From: Dethiosulfatarculus sandiegensis
GTDB taxonomy: Bacteria > Desulfobacterota > Desulfarculia > Desulfarculales > Desulfarculaceae
NCBI RefSeq assembly: GCF_000931935.2
Contig: NZ_AZAC01000029.1
Location: 62,001-126,000 of the forward strand
Direction: 5' to 3'
Length of the DNA stretch: 64,000 bases
Shown: positions 32,200-41,558 of the stretch, piece by piece
Position numbering within the stretch: the stretch's first letter is position 1
How the letters are laid out: each line of letters begins with the position of its first letter
The notes under the pieces: model-generated
Seen by the model: the letters and a program-made list of their open reading frames with translations, nothing else
Told to the model about the DNA's origin: nothing
Databases searched by the model: none
Position numbers and translations under genes: made by a program

Positions 32200-34521
32200 A
32201 TGGCTCTTATCCAAGATCAAACAGAACAATTCCCCATGGTCCATATGGGTTGGGATAATGCCTTGAAAAACGGCTTTTCCGGTTCAAAAGATGCGCCGAA
32301 CGCCCTGCCCAAACGCCTGGAAAAACTGATCTCACCCTCTCACCCCTTGGCCCTTTTCTGGATCAGTGTCAAGTCGTTTGCCCTTTTTGAAAGGCTTTAC
32401 GGCCCGGATGCAGGCGAACAGGTCATGTTGAGCCTGGAAAATATCCTGGGCCGGATCATTCAGGATATCCTTTCAGGCACCCGCTTGGTGGTTATGGAGA
32501 GGATGGATCGGGAGTCATTGATAATCCTTTTCCAAAACGGTGATCACACCCTGGACCAGATGATGGATAAGGCCATCAACCTGCGCATGACCGCCAAGAG
32601 CATGCTGAATGAAAAGGTGGTCGGTTTGACCGGCAACGGCCTTAACCTGGATGTGGGCTGCTCTGAGGTGGAGTTTGACGCTCATGACAACCTTTTCAAA
32701 AAAATTTTTCAGGCTGCCGACGATGCCAAGCAAATGGCCAGGGGCATATTGGATGAAAAGAGCCTGCCCCTTATGGCAGAGTTTCGGGCCCTGCTGAAGG
32801 ATTCCGGGCTTTATGCGGTTTATCAGCCCATTGTTAATTTGCAGTCCGGGGGTGTTCTGGGCTGGGAGTCGCTGGCCAGGGGGCCGCGCAGGGGTTTTTT
32901 CAGATCCCCTGCGGTTATGTTTGATTTTGCCGAGGAGGTGGGCCAGCTCTTTCCCCTGGAAAGGACCTGTCGCAAAAGAGGCATCCAAGGCCTTGGCGGA
33001 CTGGCGGCCGGGCAGAAGCTTTTTCTGAATATTCATCCCAAGACCATGGCTGACCCGGATTTCCGCCGGGGTGAAACAAAGATGATCCTGGATAAACTCG
33101 GCATAAGCCCCACTGATGTGGTCTTTGAGATTACAGAACGCCATTCTATTAAAGATTTCGGGCTGTTTTACCGCACCTTGCAGCATTATCGCTCCCAGGG
33201 ATTCAAGGTGGCCATAGATGACGCAGGCACTGGTTTCTCAGGCTTGAACCGCATAGCCAGACTGAAGCCGGATTTTCTGAAAACCGATATGAGCCTGGTC
33301 AGGGGCATTGACTCAAACCCCGTGCAAAGGGCCTTGATGGAAACCTTTGTCACCTTTGCCGATAAGATAGGTTGCTCTGTCATAGCGGAGGGTATTGAGA
33401 GCGAGGCCGAGTTGTCCTGCCTGGCCTCCATGGGGGTTCATTACGGTCAGGGGTTTTATATCGCCCGTCCGGCCACACCCAAACCCCGGATCGAATTCAT
33501 CCCGCCGCCTACCGCGGCTTCTCTGCACCAGGGAGGCTGGAAATGTTCCATCCCCCTTTTCGAGTTAATGGAACCCGCGCCTTTTGCCCATCCCAAGAGC
33601 ACGGTGCGGGAGGTAAAGGTCTTGATGGACCGTCATCCCATGACGGGAGTGGTGGTTGTAAAGGATGAAAGGCCGGTGGGGCTGGCCATGAGTCACACCC
33701 TGGACCGCCAACTCGGCACCCAATACGGCACAGCCCTTTATTACGACCGTCCGGTATCGGCTGTAATGGATTCCTCGCCCCTGGTGGCCGAAGGCAGCAT
33801 GCCGGTTGAATCGGTGGCGACCAAGGCCATGGCCAGGGAGCGTTTCAAGCTCTATGACCACATTGTGGTTACCGGCGGGGGCAAGTTCAAGGGCGTGGTA
33901 AGCGTGCAGAAGATGCTAGACGCCCTGGCCAGGGTTCAGGTGGAGATGGCCAAAGGCGCCAATCCGCTTACCGGCCTGCCGGGCAACCTGGCCCTGGAGG
34001 CTGAGATTGAAAAAAGATGCCGGAGCCGGGAACTCACCAGCATTGTTTATGTGGATCTGGATAACTTCAAGATCTTTAACGATACCTATGGCTTTGAATC
34101 CGGGGACAAGGTCTTGCGCCTTTTGTCGGATATCCTGAGTTGGGCCTGCCGCCGTCATGGTCGGGGCTACACCTTTGTGGGCCACATCGGGGGGGATGAC
34201 TTTGTGATCATGAGTGAAGCCCGCAGTGTGGAGAGAATCTGCCGGGGCGTGGTGCGTTGCTTTAAACGGCTGGTGAAAAAGCTTTACAGCCCCCAGGATG
34301 CCAGGCTGGGCTATGTGAAAGCCAAGGGCCGGGACGGCAGGGAAGGCAGATTCCCCCTGGTTTCCGTCTCCATGGGCATCATGGATATATCGGGCAAAGG
34401 CACCTGTGATCTGGCCGCCATAAGTCACCGGGCGGCAGAGGTTAAAAAATACGCCAAATCCAAAAAGGGAAGCGTCTACGTAAGAGACCGCAGAAAACCC
34501 TTGGGTGAGCCGGACGCCTAG
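32200..34521 (+). CDS. EAL-CBS-GGDEF protein, c-di-GMP turnover or sensing
   Basis: A 773-aa soluble protein. Residues 1-200 look like a degenerate GGDEF-like domain. An EAL domain spans about 205-445 with GWESLARG (ESL in place of EAL), FLNIHPKT, FEITER, DDAGTGFSGLN, KTDMSL and AEGIES, so the metal-binding residues appear kept. A CBS pair lies at about 460-590 (a possible nucleotide sensor). A GGDEF domain spans about 587-760, starting NPLTGLPGN, with active-site motif GGDDF (Glu to Asp). Both activities are possible; which dominates cannot be told. The ribosome site is weak. The following operon starts 207 bases away and is probably separate. Confidence 0.9.
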   Translation: MALIQDQTEQFPMVHMGWDNALKNGFSGSKDAPNALPKRLEKLISPSHPLALFWISVKSFALFERLYGPDAGEQVMLSLENILGRIIQDILSGTRLVVMERMDRESLIILFQNGDHTLDQMMDKAINLRMTAKSMLNEKVVGLTGNGLNLDVGCSEVEFDAHDNLFKKIFQAADDAKQMARGILDEKSLPLMAEFRALLKDSGLYAVYQPIVNLQSGGVLGWESLARGPRRGFFRSPAVMFDFAEEVGQLFPLERTCRKRGIQGLGGLAAGQKLFLNIHPKTMADPDFRRGETKMILDKLGISPTDVVFEITERHSIKDFGLFYRTLQHYRSQGFKVAIDDAGTGFSGLNRIARLKPDFLKTDMSLVRGIDSNPVQRALMETFVTFADKIGCSVIAEGIESEAELSCLASMGVHYGQGFYIARPATPKPRIEFIPPPTAASLHQGGWKCSIPLFELMEPAPFAHPKSTVREVKVLMDRHPMTGVVVVKDERPVGLAMSHTLDRQLGTQYGTALYYDRPVSAVMDSSPLVAEGSMPVESVATKAMARERFKLYDHIVVTGGGKFKGVVSVQKMLDALARVQVEMAKGANPLTGLPGNLALEAEIEKRCRSRELTSIVYVDLDNFKIFNDTYGFESGDKVLRLLSDILSWACRRHGRGYTFVGHIGGDDFVIMSEARSVERICRGVVRCFKRLVKKLYSPQDARLGYVKAKGRDGREGRFPLVSVSMGIMDISGKGTCDLAAISHRAAEVKKYAKSKKGSVYVRDRRKPLGEPDA

Positions 34522-34727
34522 GCAGATCCCGTTTTCCTTGGTTTTTCACCTTCCATTCATAAGATGAGCCACTGCCTTTGACTTAACTTGAGCGCTTCTT
34601 ATTCCTTTTCCCATTTTATCGACACCTTTTCGTTGCAAAGTCTTCACCCTTTGGAAACCCAAAAAAATAGTCACGGAAGTAGGATTCCCCCAGATTGCTT
34701 TTTGGCTTTTTAACGGGGAGAGATGAC

Positions 34728-37184
34728 ATGAATGCAATTCCCTTGAGGGGCTGGCCCTATGGGGGGAAAAGATCACCAGTGAGACTGCTGGCTGATCTGG
34801 GGGTGAATGCGAAAAGTGATGCAACTCTCGCTGAAACCCTTCCCTTTACGGCAGAAGACACCACCTGCGGGGTGGAAAACGAACTACAGGCCGGGGTCTG
34901 CGGCAAAAGGGAAGATGTGGACCTCCCCCGGGCCATCCTGAATTCCAATTACTATCAAAACCTGCAGAAAAGGCGGCAAAGGGGCGAACTGCCCAAAAGG
35001 GCGGTTTCCGTTCTGGATGAGTGGCTTAAGGAAAACCCAAACCAGATTTGGGATAATTCCTGGGTAAGGGTGCCGATGCGCCTTTTGTCTCCCTTGGCCA
35101 GGCGGATTCTGGAGCAGGATCTACTGGCCGACAAGTCTGATCCGGATAAGGGGACCAGAAGCGACGCCGGGCGATTCCTGGATCGAGAAGCCAATGAACG
35201 CATATTAAGGATGCCTGTGAGCTATCTTTTAAAGCTCAGCCTGGCCGATAGCGTGGGGAGTCAGCCCGGCCTTTCGCCCCTGGTTCGCGAGGCCGGGCTC
35301 AAATACATGGGCCATTATTTAAGCGACAACACCTCGCCTGAGCTCTATTCCTTTCATACCGTAAAGCTCAGTAAAAAAACCGGCATGGGAGCCGAGATCG
35401 CCAAGGAGACGGCCCGCCGCTTTGTTCTGACCCAGCTTTTGGTTCAATACGCAGAGTCCGCGCTCGGTCTGGCTGCTTCCGGACAAAAGGTGGATGTTTA
35501 TTTCGCCCCCCATCCTCCGGTGCGCCAGAAAAGGCTTTCCGAAACCATACCGGATGCCTTTTATCGGGAACTGTTCATGAATCCCTGCCTGTCCGGCTGG
35601 GATGAAGGCGAGAAAAAACATCATTACATGCACCTTTGCCACCAGGTGCTCTCCCGGGCCCAGTTCAATTCCCTGGGCAGGTTGAAAGACGCCGGAGTCA
35701 TCACCAACAACCTGGTGGTGATGCCGAGCGCCTCCAATATAAGCCTGGCCAATAACGGCACCCATATCTCCCTGGGCAGTCGCAGGCTCACCAGCGCCCT
35801 GGCCGATTCCGGGTCCGGCTTTTCAGCCAGCCATGAAAAATACCTGGGCGACCTGGCCATCAAGATGAGCGAGCATTTTCTGTCCCTTTTTGTTGGCAAC
35901 TACAGCGCCGCGCCCTACAGGCTATGCTTTAGCGATTTTCAACCGGAAAAACTGCTGACATTTTTGCCATATCAGCTTGATTACACCCATTTGCGCATGA
36001 TCTGGCGCAGGTGGAAGAAAAAGGCCCGCTTAAAGACCCGTTTCCTGGGTTTGAGACTGACACCCTTTGGCCCGCCCTGGCTCGATGAGCCCATAAGCCG
36101 GATATTCGGTTTAAAAGGCGATTATGTGCCTGATTTCAGGCTGCTTGACTATCTGGTGGCCTTGATGAGCACAGACCGCAGCCCGGCCCTGAACGGATCG
36201 GCGGGCAACCAGGAACTCCTGAAAAAAGACCTGGCTCAAATGGGAGTTTTCGATACGCACATGCCGGTTTACATGGCCCTGCGCCAGAGGCATTTCAGCC
36301 AGATGGGCTTCAGTGGTTTTGAAGGCCGCCACTACAGCCTTTTTTACAAGTTCAGCGAGGACCTGGGCCGGGCCGCGGACCTTCAGACCCTGGTGACCGC
36401 AGTTGCCTTCAAGCTTATAGCCAAAGGTGAATTAACCCATTCCCATATTCCCGATGATCCCCAGACCGAGAGCGAAAGGCGTCAGATTTTTTTTGGCGCG
36501 GCCATTGGCCTGCCCACCTTTTTTGTGCGGGCGGATACTGGAAACCTTTTTCTGAGGCAGATACTGGAACAGACCCGCAACCTGCGCTTCAGCCGACGTT
36601 ACCCCGGCTATCTGCGGGTGATAAGGGCTGAATTCCAACAGGCTGCGGCCAGATGGCTATGCATCCAGGGCAGGGAGATCATAGCCTCGCTGGGTTTGGA
36701 AGAAACAGTCCAGGATCTGATTTGGCGGCTGGAGCACCCTGAATCACGTTCCGCCGCAGGCAGGCTCACCAGGGAGATCAACCGTAAATTGAATGTAAAG
36801 TCCCCTTGTTCTGTAAAGGCTGAAGAATTCAACCAGGCGTGCGAGGCCTATTACAGAGATGAGCTTTGCCAAAAACACCTCAAGGAATCCTGGCTGGTAT
36901 TGGAGGATGACTTGAGCGGGATGATACGCGACCCGCAGAAGATTGGCCCCCGTTTTAAAAAGGCCCTGCAAGAGCTTTTGGGCTCTCAAGACGCCCTGGA
37001 CTTTGTTCAGAGTATGCAAAAACCGGTATTGAGACGCAGCTTGCGGACCGTCGAGATCTTGAAGCTTATCAATTTGGTTTTATTGAATATACACATGAAA
37101 GATTGTCAGGTCTCTAAGAGTGAGGGTCCTGAGAGGTCGGAGAATTTGGAAAATGAAACAACCAGGCAGGCATCAGTATATTGA
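34728..37184 (+). CDS. unrecognised 818-aa protein, first gene of a lipid-type operon
   Basis: The ATG at 34728 follows a GGGGAG ribosome site. I do not recognise the family. It is soluble-looking, with no signal peptide or membrane segment. Conserved-looking patches are SYLLKLSLADSVG (about 155), SNISLANNGTHISLGSRR (about 335-352), a basic cluster RMIWRRWKKKARLKTRF (about 422-438), FEGRHYSLFYKFSEDLG (about 525), and HSHIPDDPQTESERRQIFFG followed by PTFFVRADTGN (about 567-600). These read like an enzyme core rather than repeats. It overlaps the decarboxylase-like gene by 32 bases and is co-transcribed with it and an Lgt-like gene, so lipid or lipoprotein chemistry is inferred. Confidence 0.8.
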   Translation: MNAIPLRGWPYGGKRSPVRLLADLGVNAKSDATLAETLPFTAEDTTCGVENELQAGVCGKREDVDLPRAILNSNYYQNLQKRRQRGELPKRAVSVLDEWLKENPNQIWDNSWVRVPMRLLSPLARRILEQDLLADKSDPDKGTRSDAGRFLDREANERILRMPVSYLLKLSLADSVGSQPGLSPLVREAGLKYMGHYLSDNTSPELYSFHTVKLSKKTGMGAEIAKETARRFVLTQLLVQYAESALGLAASGQKVDVYFAPHPPVRQKRLSETIPDAFYRELFMNPCLSGWDEGEKKHHYMHLCHQVLSRAQFNSLGRLKDAGVITNNLVVMPSASNISLANNGTHISLGSRRLTSALADSGSGFSASHEKYLGDLAIKMSEHFLSLFVGNYSAAPYRLCFSDFQPEKLLTFLPYQLDYTHLRMIWRRWKKKARLKTRFLGLRLTPFGPPWLDEPISRIFGLKGDYVPDFRLLDYLVALMSTDRSPALNGSAGNQELLKKDLAQMGVFDTHMPVYMALRQRHFSQMGFSGFEGRHYSLFYKFSEDLGRAADLQTLVTAVAFKLIAKGELTHSHIPDDPQTESERRQIFFGAAIGLPTFFVRADTGNLFLRQILEQTRNLRFSRRYPGYLRVIRAEFQQAAARWLCIQGREIIASLGLEETVQDLIWRLEHPESRSAAGRLTREINRKLNVKSPCSVKAEEFNQACEAYYRDELCQKHLKESWLVLEDDLSGMIRDPQKIGPRFKKALQELLGSQDALDFVQSMQKPVLRRSLRTVEILKLINLVLLNIHMKDCQVSKSEGPERSENLENETTRQASVY

Positions 37185-38169
37185 CCGGCGCACCGGTAAG
37201 GTCTGCGACGAAAAACTTTTTGCCGACAAGATGGTGAACTTCCTTTATTCCGAGGTGCGTGAAAACGCGCCCTTTGTATTCAAATCCCTTACCAGCTCCC
37301 GCGCTTCCAGCTTTTTGGGATACCTTAATTTTGAGGCCCTGTTGGGAACCAGGCTTGCAACGCCCAAGCGCCTTTTACGGCAATGGGGGGTGGATACGGC
37401 CGAGTGCCTGGACGACCCGGCATCCCTTAATTCACCGGAAAAGGTATTCACCAGAAAAATATGTTATTGGGAATGCCGCCCCATGCCCTCTGAGCCGGGC
37501 CTGGTGGTGTCACCGGCGGATTCCCGGGTGCTTTTAGGCTCTTTTAAGGATGATTCCCTTTTATTTGTGAAAGATAAATTCTTTTCCATAAACGAGCTGT
37601 TGGGGGAGTTGAAAGGGAGATGGATCAAGGCCTTTGATCAGGGGGATTTCGCGGTGTTCCGTCTCACCCCGGATAAGTACCACTATGTGCACACCCCTGT
37701 GGCCGGCAGGGTGGTTGATATATACGAGGTGGAAGGAGCCTATCATTCCTGCAATCCCGCGGCCGTGGTCAACCTGGTCACTCCCTATTCCAAGAATAAA
37801 AGGGTGGTGACAGTTATTGACACCGATGTGCCCGGCGGCACGGGTGTGGGCCTGGTGGCCATGGTGGAGGTGGTGGCCTTGATGGTTGGCGAGGTCCTTC
37901 AGTGCTACAGCAGGCAGGCCTATGATGATCCCTGGCCGGTTGTCCCCGGAAGTTTTCTGCTAAAAGGACGCCCCAAAAGCCTGTTCAAGCCGGGATCCAG
38001 CACTGTGATTGTTATCTGCCAGAAAGACCGGGTCAGGTTTGACCAGGACCTGATCGACAATCTCAACAAGCCTTCCACGGTAAGCCGTTTTTCCCATGGT
38101 TTTGGCAAGCCCCTGGTGGAGACCGATATAAAGGTGCGGGCCAGGGTGGGGTCAAGTGTTTTGGCTTGA
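37153..38169 (+). CDS. phosphatidylserine decarboxylase-like pyruvoyl enzyme
   Basis: A 338-aa protein; the ATG at 37153 has GGAG about 10 bases upstream, inside the previous gene. PSD motifs: VVSPADSRVLLG (SPADG-type), YHYVHTPVAGRV (catalytic His), GTGVGLVAMVEVVALMVGEV, and PGSSTVIVI near residue 290, where the serine forms the pyruvoyl group by self-cleavage. All expected catalytic positions seem present. The N-terminal 110 residues are an extra region. PSD converts phosphatidylserine to phosphatidylethanolamine, but no phosphatidylserine synthase gene is near. The flanking unknown and Lgt-like genes suggest either a specialised lipid route or a changed substrate. Confidence 0.83.
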   Translation: MKQPGRHQYIDRRTGKVCDEKLFADKMVNFLYSEVRENAPFVFKSLTSSRASSFLGYLNFEALLGTRLATPKRLLRQWGVDTAECLDDPASLNSPEKVFTRKICYWECRPMPSEPGLVVSPADSRVLLGSFKDDSLLFVKDKFFSINELLGELKGRWIKAFDQGDFAVFRLTPDKYHYVHTPVAGRVVDIYEVEGAYHSCNPAAVVNLVTPYSKNKRVVTVIDTDVPGGTGVGLVAMVEVVALMVGEVLQCYSRQAYDDPWPVVPGSFLLKGRPKSLFKPGSSTVIVICQKDRVRFDQDLIDNLNKPSTVSRFSHGFGKPLVETDIKVRARVGSSVLA

Positions 38170-38190
38170 GCTTTTCAGGGGGAGAGAGAA

Positions 38191-39246
38191 ATGATAAATG
38201 AAATTTTTGTGCTGGGCCTGGCAGGGGTCTACGGAGTGCTGCTCTTTTGGGCCTGTCGCAGCCTTCCCGGCGAGAAATGGCAGATCGCCTGCGCCATTCC
38301 CACTAAAAAAGATGAAACCGGCCATTGGCAGGGGCGCAATGTCACCTATTACGGCATATTCTCAGCCAATGCCCTGGCTTTATCTTTGGCCATGATCTTC
38401 ATGATGCTGGGTTCGCTAAGGGTGAGCGCAGGTAAAACCCTTTTGTTCATGGCCCCGCTCCTTTTGGTCTGTATCCCGGCCTCCAGCCTGGTGGCCCGCT
38501 GGGTGGAGAAAAAACCCGCCACCCTGACCATCGGCGGGGCCTCTTTTGTGGGGCTTATCCTGGCCCCCTGGCTGGTCCTGGCCACCCGGGCCATATTGGG
38601 TGATCAGGCCGGAGCGGGGCTCAGGGTGCTGCCTGTCATGGCCTGCCTGACGGTGTGCTATGCCTTTGGCGAAGGCTTGGGGCGCTTGGCCTGTGTCAGC
38701 TTCGGCTGCTGTTACGGAAAGCCCATCTCGGAATGCCCCGCCTTGATTCAAAAACTTTTCGGTGGCCTGGCCTTCAGGTTTGAGGGGCATACCAAAAAAA
38801 TAGCCTATGAAAGCGGCTGGGAAGGCAGACCGGTTTTACCTGTACAGGCCATTACCTCGGTGATCTATGTCGGCACCGGTCTTTTGGGGCTTTATCTGTT
38901 TCTTTTGGATTATTTCAGCGCGGCTTTTTATGTGAGCCTTTTGATAACCGGCCTGTGGCGGGCTTATTCCGAGACCCTGCGGGCCGATTACCGGGGCAAG
39001 GGCAAATTGAGCGCCTACCAGTGGATGGCCTTGGCCTCCATACCTTATGGCGTGTGTGTGGGGCTATTGTTTCCTGTGCATGGACTTTTGAATCCGCCGG
39101 ACGCGGAGCTTGGCTTCCTGGCTTTGTGGAATCCCTGGGTCTTGATTCTTTTACAGGCCCTTTGGCTGGCCATTTTGGTTCATTCCGGAGCCAGCAAGGT
39201 CACCGCTTCCACCATAAGCTTCCACGTAGTCAAGGATAAGACCTGA
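38191..39246 (+). CDS. prolipoprotein diacylglyceryl transferase-like membrane protein
   Basis: A 351-aa inner-membrane protein with about eight hydrophobic segments. The Lgt-like signature is GEGLGRLACVSFGCCYGKP (about 158-176), in place of GRxGNFxNxE of true Lgt, and RPVLPVQAITSVIY stands for the PxHPSQxYE region. This GCCYG-bearing variant occurs in Lgt homologues of uncertain function; true Lgt moves diacylglyceryl from phosphatidylglycerol to a lipoprotein cysteine. It lies 21 bases after the decarboxylase-like gene, has a GGGGAGAG ribosome site and is last in the operon. It probably transfers a lipid part to or from the molecule handled by its neighbours. Confidence 0.75.
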   Translation: MINEIFVLGLAGVYGVLLFWACRSLPGEKWQIACAIPTKKDETGHWQGRNVTYYGIFSANALALSLAMIFMMLGSLRVSAGKTLLFMAPLLLVCIPASSLVARWVEKKPATLTIGGASFVGLILAPWLVLATRAILGDQAGAGLRVLPVMACLTVCYAFGEGLGRLACVSFGCCYGKPISECPALIQKLFGGLAFRFEGHTKKIAYESGWEGRPVLPVQAITSVIYVGTGLLGLYLFLLDYFSAAFYVSLLITGLWRAYSETLRADYRGKGKLSAYQWMALASIPYGVCVGLLFPVHGLLNPPDAELGFLALWNPWVLILLQALWLAILVHSGASKVTASTISFHVVKDKT

Positions 39247-39273
39247 TAGCTTCGAGTTTTTGAATGCTTGAAA

Positions 39274-39309
39274 CCGGAGCCCCCGGCTAAAAGGGCTCCG
39301 GCTTTTTTT
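39274..39309 (+). terminator. intrinsic terminator of the three-gene operon
   Basis: A 9-bp GC-rich stem (CCGGAGCCC, 39274-39282, with 39293-39301) is followed by C and seven T. It runs into the stop region of the convergent gene. Confidence 0.9.
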
Positions 39310-41284
39310 ATTGGCCCACCGGGGTGAACTCGACCTGGTCGATCAGCTCGAGCGTCAGGGAGTCGACCACCTCCAGGTTAATATTTTTTCCGTTTACATG
39401 GAAAAAGGCCAGCGCTTTTCGGGGAGAAAAGGCCTTTAGGTAATCTGTGTTGGCCGGATAGTCAAGGTTCCAGGGGGCGTCGACCTTGGCGTAATAAGGA
39501 GCCCCCACCGTGCCTATGGTTATGTGCCAAAAGGATTTGGTGATTTTAAGGGGGTCTTTGGGCTGATACTTGGCCGGGTCGTAAAGGGGGATGCCTTCTT
39601 TAACCAAAAGCCTGGAGTAATTGTGCTCATCTCCGCAGAGAACCCCCCTGAGCTTTTGGGCGGACATGAGGATTTTCAGGTACTGGTCCCTGCGCTCCAG
39701 GCAACCCGGTATTTTTTGTTTGGCATCCGGTTTAACCGAATTGAAGACCGGTTTGAATTTGTTGCTGCCGCCAAACCACATGCTCCTGGCCCCGCGCCCA
39801 TGGCCTCCGTTGGGAAAAACAGGGGTGTGCTGGGTGATGAAGATATGGTCTATCTTGGGGTTTTTTTCCAGGTCGGCCAGGGTCTTGGCAAGCCAGGCAA
39901 TCTGGTTGTCCAAAAGATAGCCCCACAGGTTTCCGCCCACGGTCTTGTCCTTGGGGAGGGAAGGACCCATCAGGTAATGGGTGTTAAGCACCACCATGGC
40001 CGTGTTGCCCCAGATATAGTAGAAAACGTTTCCCTTGTAAGTGGGGAAATCGCCGTCAGTATGGGGGTTGGGGTCATACCAGGCGCCGTCCTCGCTTATG
40101 GGGCCGTTTTCCGGCATGACAAATTCCGAGGCGAATATCGCCTCGGCCGATTGGTCGGCAAAGGGAAAGCGGTCGCAGGAAAGGCCGTATTCGCTGCCGT
40201 CGTCCCAAGCCCAGACCAGGGATTCATGGTTGCCCATGCCCACAAAAACCGGCATGCGGCTGGCCCAGGGCAGAATGGCCCTTTTAAAGGCCGTCATCTG
40301 CACCTTTTGATCATGGATATTGGCCTTGTAGCCGGTCATGGTGTCGCCTGTGAACTGTAAAAAGGCCGCGTTTTTAAAGCTGGCCAACACCATGGCCCTT
40401 CTAAGCACATAGGCGTTCACCCCGTTCATGTTGCGTTCGCCCGAATTAATGGAATTGCGGCTGTCACTGCCAAAGCAAAAGGTAAAGGGTTTTTGAGAAC
40501 CCTGGGCAGGGGCCGTGGCCAGGGAGTAGGTCTCAATATGCCCGCCCGCCGCCACCGTATAGGTGTAGGAGCGCCCCGGCTCAAGCATGTCTATGGGGAT
40601 TTTGTGGGCAAAGGCCGGGTTGGGTGAATCAAAGCCCCTTTTGTCCAGGATTATTTTCACCGGGGCCTTCCGGTTTAGTTTAAGGGCAATAACTGCCGAA
40701 GAATCGGTTACTTTTACGACAAAAGGCCCTTCCGCCACACTGACATCGACCTTAAAGGGTCCGTTGCCGGAAAAGGCGAATCTTCCTTCATAGAGGATGC
40801 GGCCCCTGCCGTCCGCCACTCGGTAGTAAATCATGCCCTTTTTTTGTTTTTCCCAACCAATAAAATCAAATTTCCCTTTAAGGTCATCCATGTCCAGGCG
40901 GGCAAAGCCATTTTTTATGGGGGTGTCAAAACGGTATTTAGGCAGGGGAAAACGCCCCTCGGCAGGCTGCCAAAGGGAATAGAAAAGCGTGCCCTGGTTA
41001 AGGTTGAGCCCGAATTCCCGGTCTGCGAAAAGAAAGTCAAAACCTTTTGCCGTGCCCTTGGGCGAGCCTTGCAGCATTGTTATGGTGTATTTCGGCCGCA
41101 GTGAGGAGGGCAGGGGGTGCAGGATTTTTTCACCCTTTTTGACCAGGGGAATGCCGTTTTGCACAAATATGTTCTTGTAGATTGCCGGGACTTGTCCCTG
41201 GTCCAGGGCCCGGGCGGGAGTAAGGGTCAAGAAGATGCCGAGTCCGGCGGCTAACAACACCCAGGCGAATCTTGAGGTTTTCAT
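39308..41284 (-). CDS. secreted metallophosphoesterase
   Basis: A 658-aa protein with a signal peptide (FAWVLLAAGLGIFLTLTPARA). Residues about 30-255 form beta-rich N-terminal domains. The calcineurin-like phosphoesterase domain follows with GSDSR (about 268), FTGDT (about 315), GNHES (about 350), TQHTP (about 490) and CGDEHN (about 550), giving the set of two-metal ligands. It is similar in layout to purple-acid-phosphatase-like exported proteins. It probably hydrolyses a phosphomono- or diester in the periplasm; the substrate is not apparent. GGAGG precedes the ATG. Single gene. Confidence 0.88.
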   Translation of the reverse strand: MKTSRFAWVLLAAGLGIFLTLTPARALDQGQVPAIYKNIFVQNGIPLVKKGEKILHPLPSSLRPKYTITMLQGSPKGTAKGFDFLFADREFGLNLNQGTLFYSLWQPAEGRFPLPKYRFDTPIKNGFARLDMDDLKGKFDFIGWEKQKKGMIYYRVADGRGRILYEGRFAFSGNGPFKVDVSVAEGPFVVKVTDSSAVIALKLNRKAPVKIILDKRGFDSPNPAFAHKIPIDMLEPGRSYTYTVAAGGHIETYSLATAPAQGSQKPFTFCFGSDSRNSINSGERNMNGVNAYVLRRAMVLASFKNAAFLQFTGDTMTGYKANIHDQKVQMTAFKRAILPWASRMPVFVGMGNHESLVWAWDDGSEYGLSCDRFPFADQSAEAIFASEFVMPENGPISEDGAWYDPNPHTDGDFPTYKGNVFYYIWGNTAMVVLNTHYLMGPSLPKDKTVGGNLWGYLLDNQIAWLAKTLADLEKNPKIDHIFITQHTPVFPNGGHGRGARSMWFGGSNKFKPVFNSVKPDAKQKIPGCLERRDQYLKILMSAQKLRGVLCGDEHNYSRLLVKEGIPLYDPAKYQPKDPLKITKSFWHITIGTVGAPYYAKVDAPWNLDYPANTDYLKAFSPRKALAFFHVNGKNINLEVVDSLTLELIDQVEFTPVGQ

Positions 41285-41525
41285 TGGTTTGCCTCCAGTC
41301 CGGAAAAAACTTGGCCCCGGCAGGCAATTATCTGCCAGGGGGCGTTCTCAAAGAGGGTTAGGCATAGGGCGAAGATGAGGACGGTATTTAGCTTTTGAAC
41401 AGGAATATGAAGTAATTGCCTTGTGATTACGTTAGACGCTCGTAAAAAGGGTGGCAAGAAAAAAGAAGCAGTAGAAAGGTGAACAAGGCCTTTTAGGTCT
41501 TTAAATTAAATACGAATGGCTGATT

Positions 41526-41549
41526 CCGCCCCGGCGGGGACCGGGGCGG
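41526..41549 (-). terminator. hairpin after the chemoreceptor gene
   Basis: A perfect 9-bp stem (CCGCCCCGG, 41526-41534, with 41541-41549) and a 6-base loop, 10 bases after the chemoreceptor stop, without a T-run. It probably marks the 3' end. Confidence 0.55.
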
Positions 41550-41558
41550 TTGCTATTT

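Noticed and set aside
32515-33186. 223-codon minus-strand frame inside the EAL-CBS-GGDEF gene
   Set aside because: Shadow of a well-supported gene on the other strand.
39524-40360. 278-codon plus-strand frame inside the metallophosphoesterase gene
   Set aside because: Antisense shadow; the minus-strand gene has signal peptide, metal motifs and ribosome site.
41526-41549. Calling the GC hairpin a Rho-independent terminator with high confidence
   Set aside because: The stem is good, but no T-run follows on the minus strand, so it is listed with moderate confidence only.
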